The notes below the pieces were generated by a model that made no database searches, was not told the DNA's origin, and saw nothing but the letters and a program-made list of their open reading frames with translations. Below, one piece after another: positions 24,079 to 33,330 of a stretch of 64,000 bases of DNA. The stretch's first letter is position 1. Every line of letters begins with the position of its first letter. The position numbers and the translations under genes are program-made. This stretch comes from SG8-41 sp963699525 (GTDB lineage Bacteria > Pseudomonadota > Gammaproteobacteria > Burkholderiales > SG8-41), in NCBI GenBank assembly GCA_963699525.1, contig CAVOUI010000012.1, positions 372,001 to 436,000 on the forward strand, read 5' to 3'.

Positions 24079-25047
24079 TTACCGCCGCGTCTTGAATCGC
24101 TCGGTGGCACGCACCAGCTCGGCGCTGATGCCGGGCTCCCAGGCCGAGTGGCCGGCGTCGGCCACGATGAAGTACTCGGACTCGGGCCACGCGCGGTGCA
24201 CTTCGTCGGCGGTGACGATCGGGCACACCGCGTCATAGCGTCCTTGCACGATTGCGCACGGCAGGTGGCGCAGGCGGTGCAGATTCTCGAGCAGCGAATT
24301 CTCGGGCAGGAAAATGCCGTGGCTGAAATAGTGCGCCTCGATGCGCGCGAGCCCGAGCGAGACGACGTCTCCCGCGAAATGCGCGACCGTCTCGGGGCTC
24401 GGCAGCAGCGTGGAGCACGCACCCTCATAGGTGCTCCAGGCGCGCGCCGCCGGCACGTGCACCGCAGGATCGGGATCGGCCAGGCGCCGGTAGTAGGCGG
24501 CGAGGAGATCGCCACGCTCGGCCGGCGGGATGACCCCGGCGAAGGCCCGCCACGCCTCGGGAAAGAGCGTGCGCAGGCCGTAGAGGAACCAGTCGATCTC
24601 GCTCCTGCGGCAGAGGAAGACGCCGCGCAGGATGAACCCGGCGCAGCGCTCGGGATGCGCTTCGCCGTAGGCGAGCGCGAGCGTGCTGCCCCACGAGCCG
24701 CCGAAGACGAGCCAGCGCCCGATCCCGAGATGGCCGCGCAGCCGCTCGATGTCGGCGATGAGATGGGGCGTCGTGTTCTCGCGCAGCTCCCCGAGCGGCG
24801 TCGAGCGTCCCGCCCCGCGCTGGTCGAAGATGACGATGCGGTAGTGCGCGGGATCGAAGAAGCGCCGGTGGGCGGGCGAGGCGCCGGCGCCCGGGCCGCC
24901 GTGCAGGAACAGCACCGGCGCGCCTTCCGGATTGCCCGACTGCTCCCAGTACATCGAGTGCACGCCGTCGAGCTTCAGCATCCCCGTGCTGTAGGGCTCG
25001 ATCTCCGGATAGAGCTCGGCGCGCGGCCTGCTGGCGATGTCGGCCAT
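24079..25047 (-). CDS. pip: Proline iminopeptidase
   Basis: Alpha/beta-hydrolase releasing N-terminal proline from peptides. 322 residues from ATG 25047: YWEQSGNPEGAPVLFLHGGPG (oxyanion region), RIVIFDQRGAGRSTP, nucleophile Ser in GGSWGSTLALAY, catalytic Asp in QGRYDAVCP and His in DAGHSAWEPG. These match bacterial Pip closely in order and length. Cytoplasmic. Divergent from maeB, with palindrome copy B between them. Confidence 0.93.
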   Translation of the reverse strand: MADIASRPRAELYPEIEPYSTGMLKLDGVHSMYWEQSGNPEGAPVLFLHGGPGAGASPAHRRFFDPAHYRIVIFDQRGAGRSTPLGELRENTTPHLIADIERLRGHLGIGRWLVFGGSWGSTLALAYGEAHPERCAGFILRGVFLCRRSEIDWFLYGLRTLFPEAWRAFAGVIPPAERGDLLAAYYRRLADPDPAVHVPAARAWSTYEGACSTLLPSPETVAHFAGDVVSLGLARIEAHYFSHGIFLPENSLLENLHRLRHLPCAIVQGRYDAVCPIVTADEVHRAWPESEYFIVADAGHSAWEPGISAELVRATERFKTRR

Positions 25048-25112
25048 GGCGAAGGATTCTATAACGGGCGGGTGCGGGGCGGCCCGGGGCAGGGGTTCCG
25101 GGCCGGTGCGCG

Positions 25113-25195
25113 TATAATTTTCGCTAAATCCGGACGCTGCGCGCCGGTTTAGCTGCGCGTGTTGGAGCGTCGCGGGCGCGCCTCTCAACACGCGC
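25113..25195. repeat. Dispersed palindrome, copy B, with -10-like TATAAT and second inverted repeat
   Basis: TATAAT (25113-25118) lies 4 bp before the primary hairpin 25123-25153: GCTAAATCCGG, middle ACGCTGCGCG, CCGGTTTAGC. As in copy A there is an unpaired T in the left arm and a bulged A after CCGG, and the middle pairs CGC/GCG. A perfect 10-bp second repeat follows (GCGCGTGTTG 25155-25164, CAACACGCGC 25186-25195). It sits in the maeB leader, 62 bp before the start codon. Confidence 0.75.
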
Positions 25196-25215
25196 CATCA
25201 TCTTCTGGCCCGACC

Positions 25216-27511
25216 ATGGACGAGGATCTCCGCAAAGCCGCGCTCGATTACCATCGGCTGCCATCACCCGGCAAGATCTCGATCGCTCCCACCAAGGGCC
25301 TCGTCAACCAGCGCGACCTCGCGCTCGCCTATACGCCGGGGGTCGCGATTGCCTGCGAGGAGATCGTCGCCGACCCGGGCGAGGCGCGCAACCTAACTGC
25401 CCGCGGCAACCTGGTGGCGGTGATTACCAACGGCACCGCGGTGCTGGGGCTTGGCGCGATCGGCCCGCTTGCCGCGAAGCCGGTGATGGAAGGCAAGGCC
25501 GTGCTGTTCCGCAAATTTGCGGGCATCGACGTCTTCGACATCGAGGTGAACGAGCGCGATCCCGAAAAGCTGGTCGACATCATCGCGAGCCTCGAGCCCA
25601 CCTTCGGCGGCATCAATCTCGAGGACATCAAGGCGCCCGAGTGCTTCATCGTGGAGCGGAAACTGCGCGCCCGCATGAAGATCCCGGTGTTTCACGACGA
25701 CCAGCACGGCACGGCCATCATCGTCGGCGCGGCGATATTGAACGGCCTCAAGGTGGTCGGCAAGGACATCGGGCAGGTGAAGCTCGTCGTTTCCGGGGCT
25801 GGCGCGGCGGCGATCGCCTGCCTGAACCTCCTGGTGGACATGGGGCTGCCGCGCTCGAACATCGTCGTGACGGATATCAAGGGCGTCGTCTACCGGGGGC
25901 GCAAGGAGGAGATGGACCCCGAGAAGGAGCGCTTCGCCGTCGAGACCCGCGCGCGCACCCTCGGCGAGGTGATCGACGGTGCGGACGTTTTTCTCGGCCT
26001 CTCCGCGGGCGGGGTGCTGAAGCCGGAGATGGTGAAGCGCATGGCCGCGCGCCCCCTGATCCTCGCGCTCGCCAATCCCGAGCCCGAGATCCGTCCGGAA
26101 GCAAGCGAAGCGAGCGAAGCCCGACGCGGTGATCGCGACGGGCCGCTCCGACTATCCGAACCAGGTCAACAACGTGCTGTGCTTCCCCTTCATCTTCCGC
26201 GGTGCGCTCGATGTCGGCGCGAGCACGATCACGCGCGAGATGGAGCTCGCTGCGGTGACGGCGATCGCGCAGCTCGCCCAGGCCGAGCAATCGGACATCG
26301 TCGCCCGCGCCTACGGCGACCAGCACATCGCCTTCGGCCCCGACTACCTCATTCCGCGGCCGTTCGACCCGCGCCTGATCGGGAAAATCGCTCCGGCGGT
26401 GGCGCGGGCCGCGATGGCGAGCGGCGTCGCGACGCGTCCGATCGCGGACTTCGACGCCTACCGCGAGCGCCTGAACCAGTTCGTCTACCAGTCCGGCCTC
26501 ATCATGAAACCGGTGTTCGAGGCGGCGAAGGCCTCTCCCAAGCGGGTGGTCTACACCGAGGGCGAGGACGAGCGCGTGCTGCGCGCCACGCAGGTGGTGG
26601 TGGACGAGCGCATGGCGCGCCCGACGCTCGTCGGGCGCCGCGAAGTCGTGCGGGCGCGCCTCGGACGGCTCGGCCTGAGGCTCAAGGTGGACAAGGATTT
26701 CGACCTCGTGGATCCCAACAACGATCCACGCTACCGCGAGTACTCCATGGCCTATCACAAGCTCGCGGAGCGCAAGGGCATTACCCCCCAGATCGCCCGG
26801 CTCGAATTGCGCCGCCGCACCACCCTGATCGGCGCCATGCTCCTGCACAAGGGGGCGGTGGACGCGATGCTGTGCGGCGTCGTCGGGCACTACCGTAATC
26901 ATCTGCGCTTCATCGACGAGGTCATCGGGCTCGGCCGCGGCGCGAAGAACTACGCGGCGATGAACACGCTGCTGCTTCCGCATCGCACTGTGTTCATCTG
27001 CGATACCTACGTCAATTACGACCCGACCGCCGAGCAGATCGCGGAGATGACGGTGCTCGCCGCCGAGGAGATCCGGCGCTTCGGCATCACGCCCAAGGTC
27101 GCGCTGCTGTCGCATTCGAGCTTCGGCACCGCCAACACGCCGACGGCCGCGAAAATGCGCCGCGCGCTGGGGCTGATCGAGAGCATCGCCCCGGGACTCG
27201 AGGTCGAGGGCGAGATGCAGGGAGACGCGGCGCTGTCGCAGGAAATCCGCGACCGGGTGTTCCCCAACGCACGGCTGAAGGGGGAGGCAAACCTGCTGGT
27301 GATGCCGACGCTGGACGCTGCCAACATCGCGTTCAACCTCCTCAAGACCGCGGCCGGCGACGGCATCACGGTGGGCCCGATGCTGCTCGGCGTCGCGCGC
27401 CCGGTGCACATCCTCACGCCCTCCGCCACGGTGCGCCGCATCGTCAACATGACGGCGCTCACGGTGGTCGACGCGGCGGCGCAGCGGGGCGAGCAGGCGA
27501 AGCTGATCTAG
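25216..27511 (+). pseudogene. maeB: NADP-dependent malic enzyme with phosphotransacetylase-like domain, one frameshift
   Basis: Oxidative decarboxylation of malate to pyruvate. The N-terminal frame (ATG 25216) has the malic-enzyme core: PTKGLVNQRDLALAYTPGVA, FGGINLEDIKAPECF, HDDQHGTA and the NADP motif SGAGAAAIACLNLL. At about 26092-26121, within an AGCGAAGCGAGCGAAGC repeat, one extra base shifts the frame; the second frame resumes with VIATGRSDYPNQVNNVLC and runs to 27511 through the C-terminal phosphotransacetylase-like regulatory domain. Spacing to the next motif equals the family's if one base is removed, giving about 764 residues. Probably intact in the organism. Followed by fumC after 11 bp. 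Confidence 0.88.
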
Positions 27512-27522
27512 AGCGAGATCGC

Positions 27523-28920
27523 ATGGCCCGGCCGAAATCCCGTATCGAGCGCGACACCATGGGGGCGGTCGCGGTGCCGGCCGACCGGTTGTGGGGGGCA
27601 CAGACGCAGAGGAGCCTCCAGCACTTCCGCTTTCCCGGCGAGCGCATGCCCCTCGAGGTGGTGCACGCGCAGGTGCTGGTCAAGAAAGCGGCCGCGCTCG
27701 TAAACAGGGCGCTCGGCATTCTCGACGGACGGAAGGCCGCGGCGATCGTGAAGGCGGCGGACGAAGCGCTCTCCGGCCGGTGGGACGATCATTTTCCGCT
27801 GGTCGTCTGGCAGACCGGGTCGGGCACCCAGACCAACATGAATGTCAACGAGGTGCTCGCAAATCGCGCCTCCGAGCTGCTCGGTGGCAGCCGCGGGGGC
27901 AGACGCCGGGTGCACCCCAACGACGACGTCAACCAGGGGCAATCCTCCAACGACACGTTTCCCACGGCGATGCACGTCGCGGCGGTGATCGCGCTCGAGC
28001 GCGACCTCAAGCCGGCGCTGAAGAAGCTGCGCGGCACGCTCGCGCGAAAGGCCGCGTCGTTCGCGAAAATCGTCAAGATCGGTCGCACCCATCTTCAGGA
28101 CGCGACGCCGCTTACGCTCGGGCAGGAATTCTCGGGCTACGTCTCGCAGCTCGACCACGGGCTCGCGCACCTGGATGCGGCGCTGCCGCACCTGCGGGAG
28201 CTCGCGCTCGGCGGCACCGCGGTCGGCACCGGCCTCAATTCCCACCCCGAATTCGCGGAGAAGGTCGCGGCCGAGCTGGCGCGCCTGACGAAGCTGCCGT
28301 TCGTCACCGCCCCCAACAAGTTCGAGGCGCTCGCCTCGTGCGATGCAATAGTGCACGCGCATGGAGCCCTGAAAACGCTCGCCGCGTCCCTCATGAAGAT
28401 CGCGAACGATGTGCGCTGGCTCGCGTCGGGTCCGCGCAGCGGCATCGGGGAGCTGCTCCTCCCGGAGAACGAGCCCGGCAGCTCCATCATGCCGGGGAAG
28501 GTCAATCCGACCCAGTCCGAGTCGATGACGATGGTGTGCTGCCAGGTGCTCGGCAACGATGTTGCGATCAACGTCGGCGGAGCTTCCGGCAACTTCGAGC
28601 TGAACGTCTTCCGCCCGCTCGTCATCCGGAATTTCCTGCACAGCGCGCGGCTGCTCGCCCGCGCCTGCGAGAACTTCAACGAGCACTGCGCAACGGGCAT
28701 CGAGGCGAACCGCAAGCGCATCGAGCAACTGATGCGCGATTCGCTGATGCTGGTGACCGCGCTCAACCCCCACATCGGTTACGAGAAGGCGGCGTCGATC
28801 GCGAAGAAGGCGCACCGGGAGGGCACGACTCTGAAGGAGGCGGCGGTGAAGCTCGGATTCGTCACGGCGACGCAGTTCGACCAGTGGGTGCGTCCGGAGA
28901 AGATGGTCGGCAGGAGTTGA
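27523..28920 (+). CDS. fumC: Class II fumarate hydratase
   Basis: Iron-independent hydration of fumarate to malate. The 465 residues carry the superfamily regions: TGSGTQTNMNVNEVLANRA, HPNDDVNQGQSSNDTFP, GRTHLQDATPLTLGQE and the signature GSSIMPGKVNPTQSE with its catalytic Ser. Length is normal. It starts 11 bp after maeB, so fumarase and malic enzyme are likely one transcript, feeding C4 acids to pyruvate. Confidence 0.96.
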   Translation: MARPKSRIERDTMGAVAVPADRLWGAQTQRSLQHFRFPGERMPLEVVHAQVLVKKAAALVNRALGILDGRKAAAIVKAADEALSGRWDDHFPLVVWQTGSGTQTNMNVNEVLANRASELLGGSRGGRRRVHPNDDVNQGQSSNDTFPTAMHVAAVIALERDLKPALKKLRGTLARKAASFAKIVKIGRTHLQDATPLTLGQEFSGYVSQLDHGLAHLDAALPHLRELALGGTAVGTGLNSHPEFAEKVAAELARLTKLPFVTAPNKFEALASCDAIVHAHGALKTLAASLMKIANDVRWLASGPRSGIGELLLPENEPGSSIMPGKVNPTQSESMTMVCCQVLGNDVAINVGGASGNFELNVFRPLVIRNFLHSARLLARACENFNEHCATGIEANRKRIEQLMRDSLMLVTALNPHIGYEKAASIAKKAHREGTTLKEAAVKLGFVTATQFDQWVRPEKMVGRS

Positions 28921-29060
28921 GGACCGTTGCAAAAACGCCAATCCGGGAAGTGACTAACGCATTGATTCGGCGTAGAGTTTCAAGTCCGATCGGGGAACTG
29001 GCCGAAGATGCTCTGCTATGCAATTGATTAATTTAGGGTTTTGCTGAAAGGAGCTGAATC

Positions 29061-29330
29061 ATGAACCGTATCGTGATCCCAGCCGCAATAGCCTTGCTGA
29101 TTTCCGGGGCCGCTCTTGGCCAAACGCAAGCCGAGACGCCCGCAGCCGCTCCACCGGCCGGAGCCAAGGAGGAAACGAAGCCCGCGCCTCAGAAGGAAAT
29201 AGCGATCGTGCAGGGGCCGGGGCAAGCCACTGTCAAGGAGGACGCGCGGCACTGCCTTGAGCAATCGACGAATACCGATATCATCAAGTGCGCGGAGCCC
29301 TACCTCCCCGTCAAGATGAAGAAGATGTGA
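29061..29330 (+). CDS. Small secreted protein of unknown function
   Basis: 89 residues. A signal peptide (MNRIVIPAAIALLISGAALG, cleavage near AQT) is followed by an Ala/Pro-rich linker and a short C-terminal module with two cysteines (DARHCLEQSTNTDIIKCAEPYL), which could form a disulfide in the periplasm. AAAGGAG lies upstream of the ATG, and a strong terminator follows 20 bp after the stop, so this is a real monocistronic gene. I do not recognise the family. Confidence 0.75.
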   Translation: MNRIVIPAAIALLISGAALGQTQAETPAAAPPAGAKEETKPAPQKEIAIVQGPGQATVKEDARHCLEQSTNTDIIKCAEPYLPVKMKKM

Positions 29331-29350
29331 GCTGCGCCGGGCACCCAGAA

Positions 29351-29379
29351 AAACCCCGCCTCATGGGCGGGGTTTTTTT
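29351..29379 (+). terminator. Strong Rho-independent terminator (probably bidirectional)
   Basis: AAACCCCGCC (29351-29360) pairs perfectly with GGCGGGGTTT (29366-29375) around a 5-nt loop, followed by T residues to 29379. On the minus strand the same stem is followed by TTTTTCTG. It ends the small secreted-protein transcript. The 190 bp after it, up to the Nudix gene, hold no convincing gene. Confidence 0.92.
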
Positions 29380-29569
29380 ACGTCGCGGCCGAGTGCCACA
29401 AGAACGCCTCGAATCTTCATGAATTTCTCCTGTTGGTTGGCAAATTCCGCTGTGTAGTCTAAGCCTCGACGCGCCCGCTCACAACCCGCGAACGTATCTG
29501 CGGGTCGTGGCGACTGCACCAGCGCACGGGTAGAATCCGTGCAGGCATAACAGGTTACGGTGCGTCCGC

Positions 29570-30205
29570 GTGGCTTCGTCCAGGTCAACAGAGGACACCC
29601 TCGAATTATTCCGGCTCACGCGCGAGGTGGTCGCGGCACGGCTTGCCGGTCCTGCACCGCTGCCGGAGCCCGACGATCTCCACACGATCGCCTTGGGAGA
29701 AGGCACGCGTGTCACCGAAGCCGCGGTGCTGGTGCCCCTCATTCATCGCGCGGGCCGGGTGCAGGTGCTGTTCACGCAGCGCACGGCGCACCTCGACGAT
29801 CACGCCGGGCAGATCAGCTTTCCCGGTGGGCGCGTGGAGGGGGGCGACGCGAGCCGCGAGGAGACGGCGCTCCGCGAGACCCAGGAGGAGATCGGACTCG
29901 CGTCCGCATCGATCGCGGTGCTCGGCCGGCTGCCCGACTATGAGATCCCCTCGGGCTTCCGCATTACGCCGGTGGTGGGCTGGATCGAGCCGCCCTTTAC
30001 GCTCCATCCCGACCCCTTCGAGGTCGCGGCGGTGTTCGAAGCGCCGCTCGAGCACTTTCTCGACGCCGCGAGCTACCAGCGCCGCCAGTTCCGCTTCCGC
30101 GGCCGCCACCGGCACTACCTGGCGATCCCGTTCGAGGGGCGCTACATCTGGGGCGCGACGGCGGGCATGCTCTACAACCTTTGCCGCATGCTCCGGACGC
30201 GGTGA
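29570..30205 (+). CDS. CoA pyrophosphatase-type Nudix hydrolase
   Basis: 211 residues. The Nudix box lies in the region after HAGQISFPGGRVEGGD and contains REETALRETQEEIGL with its metal-binding glutamates. The preceding VLFTQRTAHLDDHAGQISFP matches the CoA-type (UPF0035) subfamily that hydrolyses CoA and related dinucleotides, as in YeaB/NudL. The start is GTG at 29570. Its stop overlaps the start of the patatin-like gene (GTGA), so the two are coupled. Confidence 0.88.
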   Translation: MASSRSTEDTLELFRLTREVVAARLAGPAPLPEPDDLHTIALGEGTRVTEAAVLVPLIHRAGRVQVLFTQRTAHLDDHAGQISFPGGRVEGGDASREETALRETQEEIGLASASIAVLGRLPDYEIPSGFRITPVVGWIEPPFTLHPDPFEVAAVFEAPLEHFLDAASYQRRQFRFRGRHRHYLAIPFEGRYIWGATAGMLYNLCRMLRTR

Positions 30206-31344
30206 GCGGCAAGCGGCCGAAAGTCGGGCTGATCATGACCGGCGGCGGCGCGCGCGCCGCCTACCAGGTCGGGGTCCTGCGGGCGCTGACCGAGCTGCTG
30301 CCGGACGACGCGCATTCCCCGTTCCCGATCATCTGCGGCACCTCCGCAGGCGCAATCAACGCGGCGGTGCTGGCGATGGATGCGCACGACTTCCGGCGCG
30401 GCGTGCGGCGGCTGATGATGGTGTGGAAGAACTTCCGCGCGCACCACGTCTACCGCGCGGACCCGTGGGGCGCATTCGGCAACAGCGCCCACTGGATTGT
30501 CACCGCCATGACCGGCGGCGTGTTCAGCCGCCGCCCGGTCTCGCTGCTCGACAACACGCCGCTCTCCGAGCTGCTCGGGCGCTATCTCGACTTTGCGGCG
30601 ATCCAGCGCGCGATCGACGGCGGCCATCTCGACGCTTTCAGCGTCACCTGCTCGGGCTATACCTCCGGCCAGTCGGTCACGTTCTTCCAGGGCGGTCCCG
30701 GCCTGCAGCCGTGGGCGCGCGCGCGCCGCGTCGGCGTGCCGATGCCGATTACTCTCGATCACCTGCTCGCCTCCAGCGCGCTCCCGTTCATATTTCCCCC
30801 GGTGCACATCAACCGCGAGTACTTCGGCGACGGCTCGATGCGCCAGATCGCACCCGTCAGCCCGGCCCTCCACCTCGGTGCGGACCGGCTGCTTGTGATC
30901 GGCGTGGGCCGCCAGGAGGAGCAGCGCGCGGAGCGCGTCGGGAGCGAGACGCACCCCTCCCTCGCTCAGATCGCGGGGCACGCGCTGAACAGCATTTTTC
31001 TCGACAGCCTGGAGGTGGATCTCGAGCGGCTGCAGCGGATCAACCGCACGATCAAGATGATCCCCCTGGAAATGCTCGAGAGCAGCCACTACCCTCTGCA
31101 CCACGTCGACTTCCGCGTCATCACGCCGAGCGAGGAACCGGAGCGCATCGCGGTGACGCACGCGGACGAGCTGCCGCATACGATCCGCGCGCTGCTCTTC
31201 ATGGTGGGGGGGCTGCGGCGCAGCGGCGCGAACCTGATGTCCTACCTCCTGTTCGAGCGGTCATACTGCCGGGCGCTGATCCGGCTCGGCTACCAGGACA
31301 CCATCGCGCGCAAGGACGACCTGACGGCATTCCTCGGGTATTGA
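30202..31344 (+). CDS. Patatin-like phospholipase
   Basis: 380 residues from GTG 30202, overlapping the Nudix stop. The oxyanion-hole motif GGGARAAYQVGVLR and nucleophile elbow GTSAGAIN with catalytic Ser are followed by the Asp of the Ser-Asp dyad in YFGDGSMRQ. It is predicted to hydrolyse phospholipids or other acyl esters. No signal peptide is visible, so it is cytoplasmic or membrane-peripheral. A C-terminal extension (about 290-380) is shared by proteobacterial members. Confidence 0.87.
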   Translation: MSGKRPKVGLIMTGGGARAAYQVGVLRALTELLPDDAHSPFPIICGTSAGAINAAVLAMDAHDFRRGVRRLMMVWKNFRAHHVYRADPWGAFGNSAHWIVTAMTGGVFSRRPVSLLDNTPLSELLGRYLDFAAIQRAIDGGHLDAFSVTCSGYTSGQSVTFFQGGPGLQPWARARRVGVPMPITLDHLLASSALPFIFPPVHINREYFGDGSMRQIAPVSPALHLGADRLLVIGVGRQEEQRAERVGSETHPSLAQIAGHALNSIFLDSLEVDLERLQRINRTIKMIPLEMLESSHYPLHHVDFRVITPSEEPERIAVTHADELPHTIRALLFMVGGLRRSGANLMSYLLFERSYCRALIRLGYQDTIARKDDLTAFLGY

Positions 31345-31395
31345 GAGCCGGCGCGCGGCCGCGCGTCGCGGGAAGCCGGGCCGGGATCGCGGCTG

Positions 31396-31424
31396 TTGCT
31401 TCGCGCGCGGAGTGCCGGTATAAG
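31396..31424 (+). promoter_or_regulatory. Sigma70 promoter before palindrome copy C and greB
   Basis: TTGCTT (31396-31401), a 17-bp spacer and TATAAG (31419-31424). The predicted start site falls at the left foot of palindrome copy C, so that hairpin would form the 5' end of the greB transcript. Confidence 0.7.
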
Positions 31425-31428
31425 TAGC

Positions 31429-31458
31429 GTTAACCGGGACGCGTTGCGCCCGGTTAAC
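31429..31458. repeat. Dispersed palindrome, copy C
   Basis: GTTAACCGGG, middle ACGCGTTGCG, CCCGGTTAAC: perfect 10-bp arms. The middle again pairs CGC/GCG around three bases (GTT) with a bulged A after the arm. No extra T in the left arm. It lies 77 bp before greB, 4 bp after a -10 element. A weaker, gapped second pairing may follow (31459-31509). Confidence 0.75.
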
Positions 31459-31535
31459 CCACCGAATTCCACCGGACATCAAACGGTACCGATGCTGGTG
31501 AGTTCGGCGATTTTCCCTCCATTACTGCGTGGACA

Positions 31536-32045
31536 ATGAGTCGAGCCTTCACCAAGGAAAGCGTCGACGATCTGGCGGCGGGCGAATTGCCGGAGCGCCC
31601 GCTGCCCGTGCACCCGAACTACGTCACGCCCCACGGGCTGGAGCAGCTGCAGGCGCGGTCGCGCGAGTTGCAGGCGCTGCACGAGACGCTCGCCGCGCAA
31701 TCGGCCGACGACTCGGGCGCCAAGCAGAAGCTGCGCGAAGTCGAGCGCGACCAGCGCTACGTCAACGCCCAGCTGGAGCGCGCCGAGGTTGTCGATCCGC
31801 TCGGCCAGCCGCGCGACGCGGTGCACTTTGGGGCCACGGTGACGATACTCGACGAGGACGGGAAGGAGCACCGTTTCACGCTGGTCGGCGACGACGAGGC
31901 CGACGTCGCGGCCGGCCGGATCAGCTGGGCATCGCCCCTTGCAAAGGCCATGATCGGGGCGAAAATCGGCGACACGGTCAAGTGGCGCCGCCCGGCGGGT
32001 GATACCGAGGTCGAAATAACCGCGGTCACCTATCCCCGGAAGTAG
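31536..32045 (+). CDS. greB: Transcription elongation factor GreB
   Basis: Stimulates RNA cleavage in backtracked RNA polymerase. 169 residues: an N-terminal coiled coil (about 30-100, GLEQLQARSRELQALHETLA through LREVERDQRYVNAQLERAEV) with acidic tip residues, then the FKBP-like domain (VHFGATVTILDEDGKEHRFT, ISWASPLAKAMIGAKIGDTV). The long N-terminal extension before the coiled coil is typical of betaproteobacterial GreB. Its leader holds palindrome copy C. The 3' end overlaps the convergent amidase by 20 bp. Confidence 0.9.
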   Translation: MSRAFTKESVDDLAAGELPERPLPVHPNYVTPHGLEQLQARSRELQALHETLAAQSADDSGAKQKLREVERDQRYVNAQLERAEVVDPLGQPRDAVHFGATVTILDEDGKEHRFTLVGDDEADVAAGRISWASPLAKAMIGAKIGDTVKWRRPAGDTEVEITAVTYPRK

Positions 32046-33303
32046 CGGCTGGCCGGTTCGCGAGCTCCAGCAGTGCGGCGGTGAGCACGCGGGCGCCGGC
32101 GGCAAGATCCCCGGGCCGGGCGTTCTCGGCCTCGTTGTGGCTGATTCCCTTCTCGCACGGCACGAAGATCATGCCGGTTGGGCACACGCGCGCCAGGTAC
32201 ATCGCGTCGTGGCTCGCGCCCGAGGCCATGCGCCGATGCGCGAGCTTCAGCGCCTGAGCAGCGCGCTCCACGCAATCCACCACCGCGGGGTCGAACGCGC
32301 ACGGATCGTCCTGGAGCGTGGGCGTGACCCTGACCGAACAGCGCTTCACGGCGGCGCGCACCGCCGGCTCGATCGCCTCGCCGAGCCGCGCGATCGTCGC
32401 CGCGTCGGGATGGCGCACGTCGACCGAAAACAGGACGTGGCTCGGCACCGAATTGGGCGAGTTCGGCGTGACGAGCATGCGCCCGATCGTGAAGCGCACC
32501 GCGTCGCCCGCATCGCGTGCCAACGCGTGTAGCGCGTTGATCGCGGCAATCGCCTCGCGCAGCGCGTCCCTGCGCGACTCGAGCGGCGTCGTGCCGGCGT
32601 GCGCGGTCTCGCCGAACACCTCGACGTTGAACCAGCGCAGGCCCTGGATGCCGGTGACGACGCCGATGGTTTTTCCCTCCTGCTCGAGGAGCGGCCCCTG
32701 CTCGATGTGCGCCTCGATGTAGGCCGCGGCAGGCGCGTTCAGCTCGCGCTTTTCGGCGGTGGGCGTGGCGGCAAGCGTTTCCGCCAGCGCCTCCTTCAAT
32801 GCGATGCCCTCGTTGTCCTTCACCTCCAGGAATTCGGCGAGGCGCTTTGCCCCGGTGTAAACCGCCGAGCCCATGGTGCAGGGAGAGAAGCGCCCGCCTT
32901 CCTCGTTGCTCCACGCGACAAGCTCGACGGGGCGCCGCGTCTTTACGCCCGACTGCTCGATGGCTTCCAGCGCTTCGAGGCCGGCGAGCACGCCGTAGAT
33001 GCCGTCGAAGCGCCCGCCGCGCGGCTGGCTGTCCATGTGGCTGCCGGTCATGACCGGCGCCGCGCGCGGGTCGCTGCCGGCGCGCCGGATGAAGAGATTG
33101 CCGATCGCGTCCATCGCCACGGAGAAATTGCGCGCTCGCGCCCAGGAGATCAGGAGCTTCCGGGCCGCAATATCGTCCCTGGAGAACGCCGCGCGGTTGA
33201 CGCCGCCGCCGGGAATGGCACCGATCCGCGCCATCTCCATGAGGCGCCGCCATAGCCGGCCCTCGTCAACCCGGCTGACCGCGTCCTGATCCGCTTCTCT
33301 CAT
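32026..33303 (-). CDS. Zn-dependent amidase of the N-carbamoyl-L-amino-acid hydrolase / allantoate amidohydrolase family
   Basis: M20-type hydrolase of 425 residues. Metal-binding motifs: GSHMDSQPRGGRFDG (His, Asp), EEGGRFSP (Glu pair), EAHIEQGPLLE (His) and a C-terminal GISHNEAENA (His). Members hydrolyse N-carbamoyl amino acids, beta-ureidopropionate or allantoate, releasing ammonia and CO2. It is followed on the same strand by a Bug-type receptor and faces a cytosine-deaminase-like amidohydrolase, suggesting use of a pyrimidine, hydantoin or ureide-like compound. The exact substrate cannot be read from sequence. Confidence 0.88.
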   Translation of the reverse strand: MREADQDAVSRVDEGRLWRRLMEMARIGAIPGGGVNRAAFSRDDIAARKLLISWARARNFSVAMDAIGNLFIRRAGSDPRAAPVMTGSHMDSQPRGGRFDGIYGVLAGLEALEAIEQSGVKTRRPVELVAWSNEEGGRFSPCTMGSAVYTGAKRLAEFLEVKDNEGIALKEALAETLAATPTAEKRELNAPAAAYIEAHIEQGPLLEQEGKTIGVVTGIQGLRWFNVEVFGETAHAGTTPLESRRDALREAIAAINALHALARDAGDAVRFTIGRMLVTPNSPNSVPSHVLFSVDVRHPDAATIARLGEAIEPAVRAAVKRCSVRVTPTLQDDPCAFDPAVVDCVERAAQALKLAHRRMASGASHDAMYLARVCPTGMIFVPCEKGISHNEAENARPGDLAAGARVLTAALLELANRPAATSGDR

Positions 33304-33330
33304 GCGATTTTCACGAACGGCCGTGGCGGC

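Noticed and set aside
25155..25195. Hairpin after copy B as a transcription terminator
   Set aside because: No T tract follows on either strand, and it lies directly before the maeB start codon.
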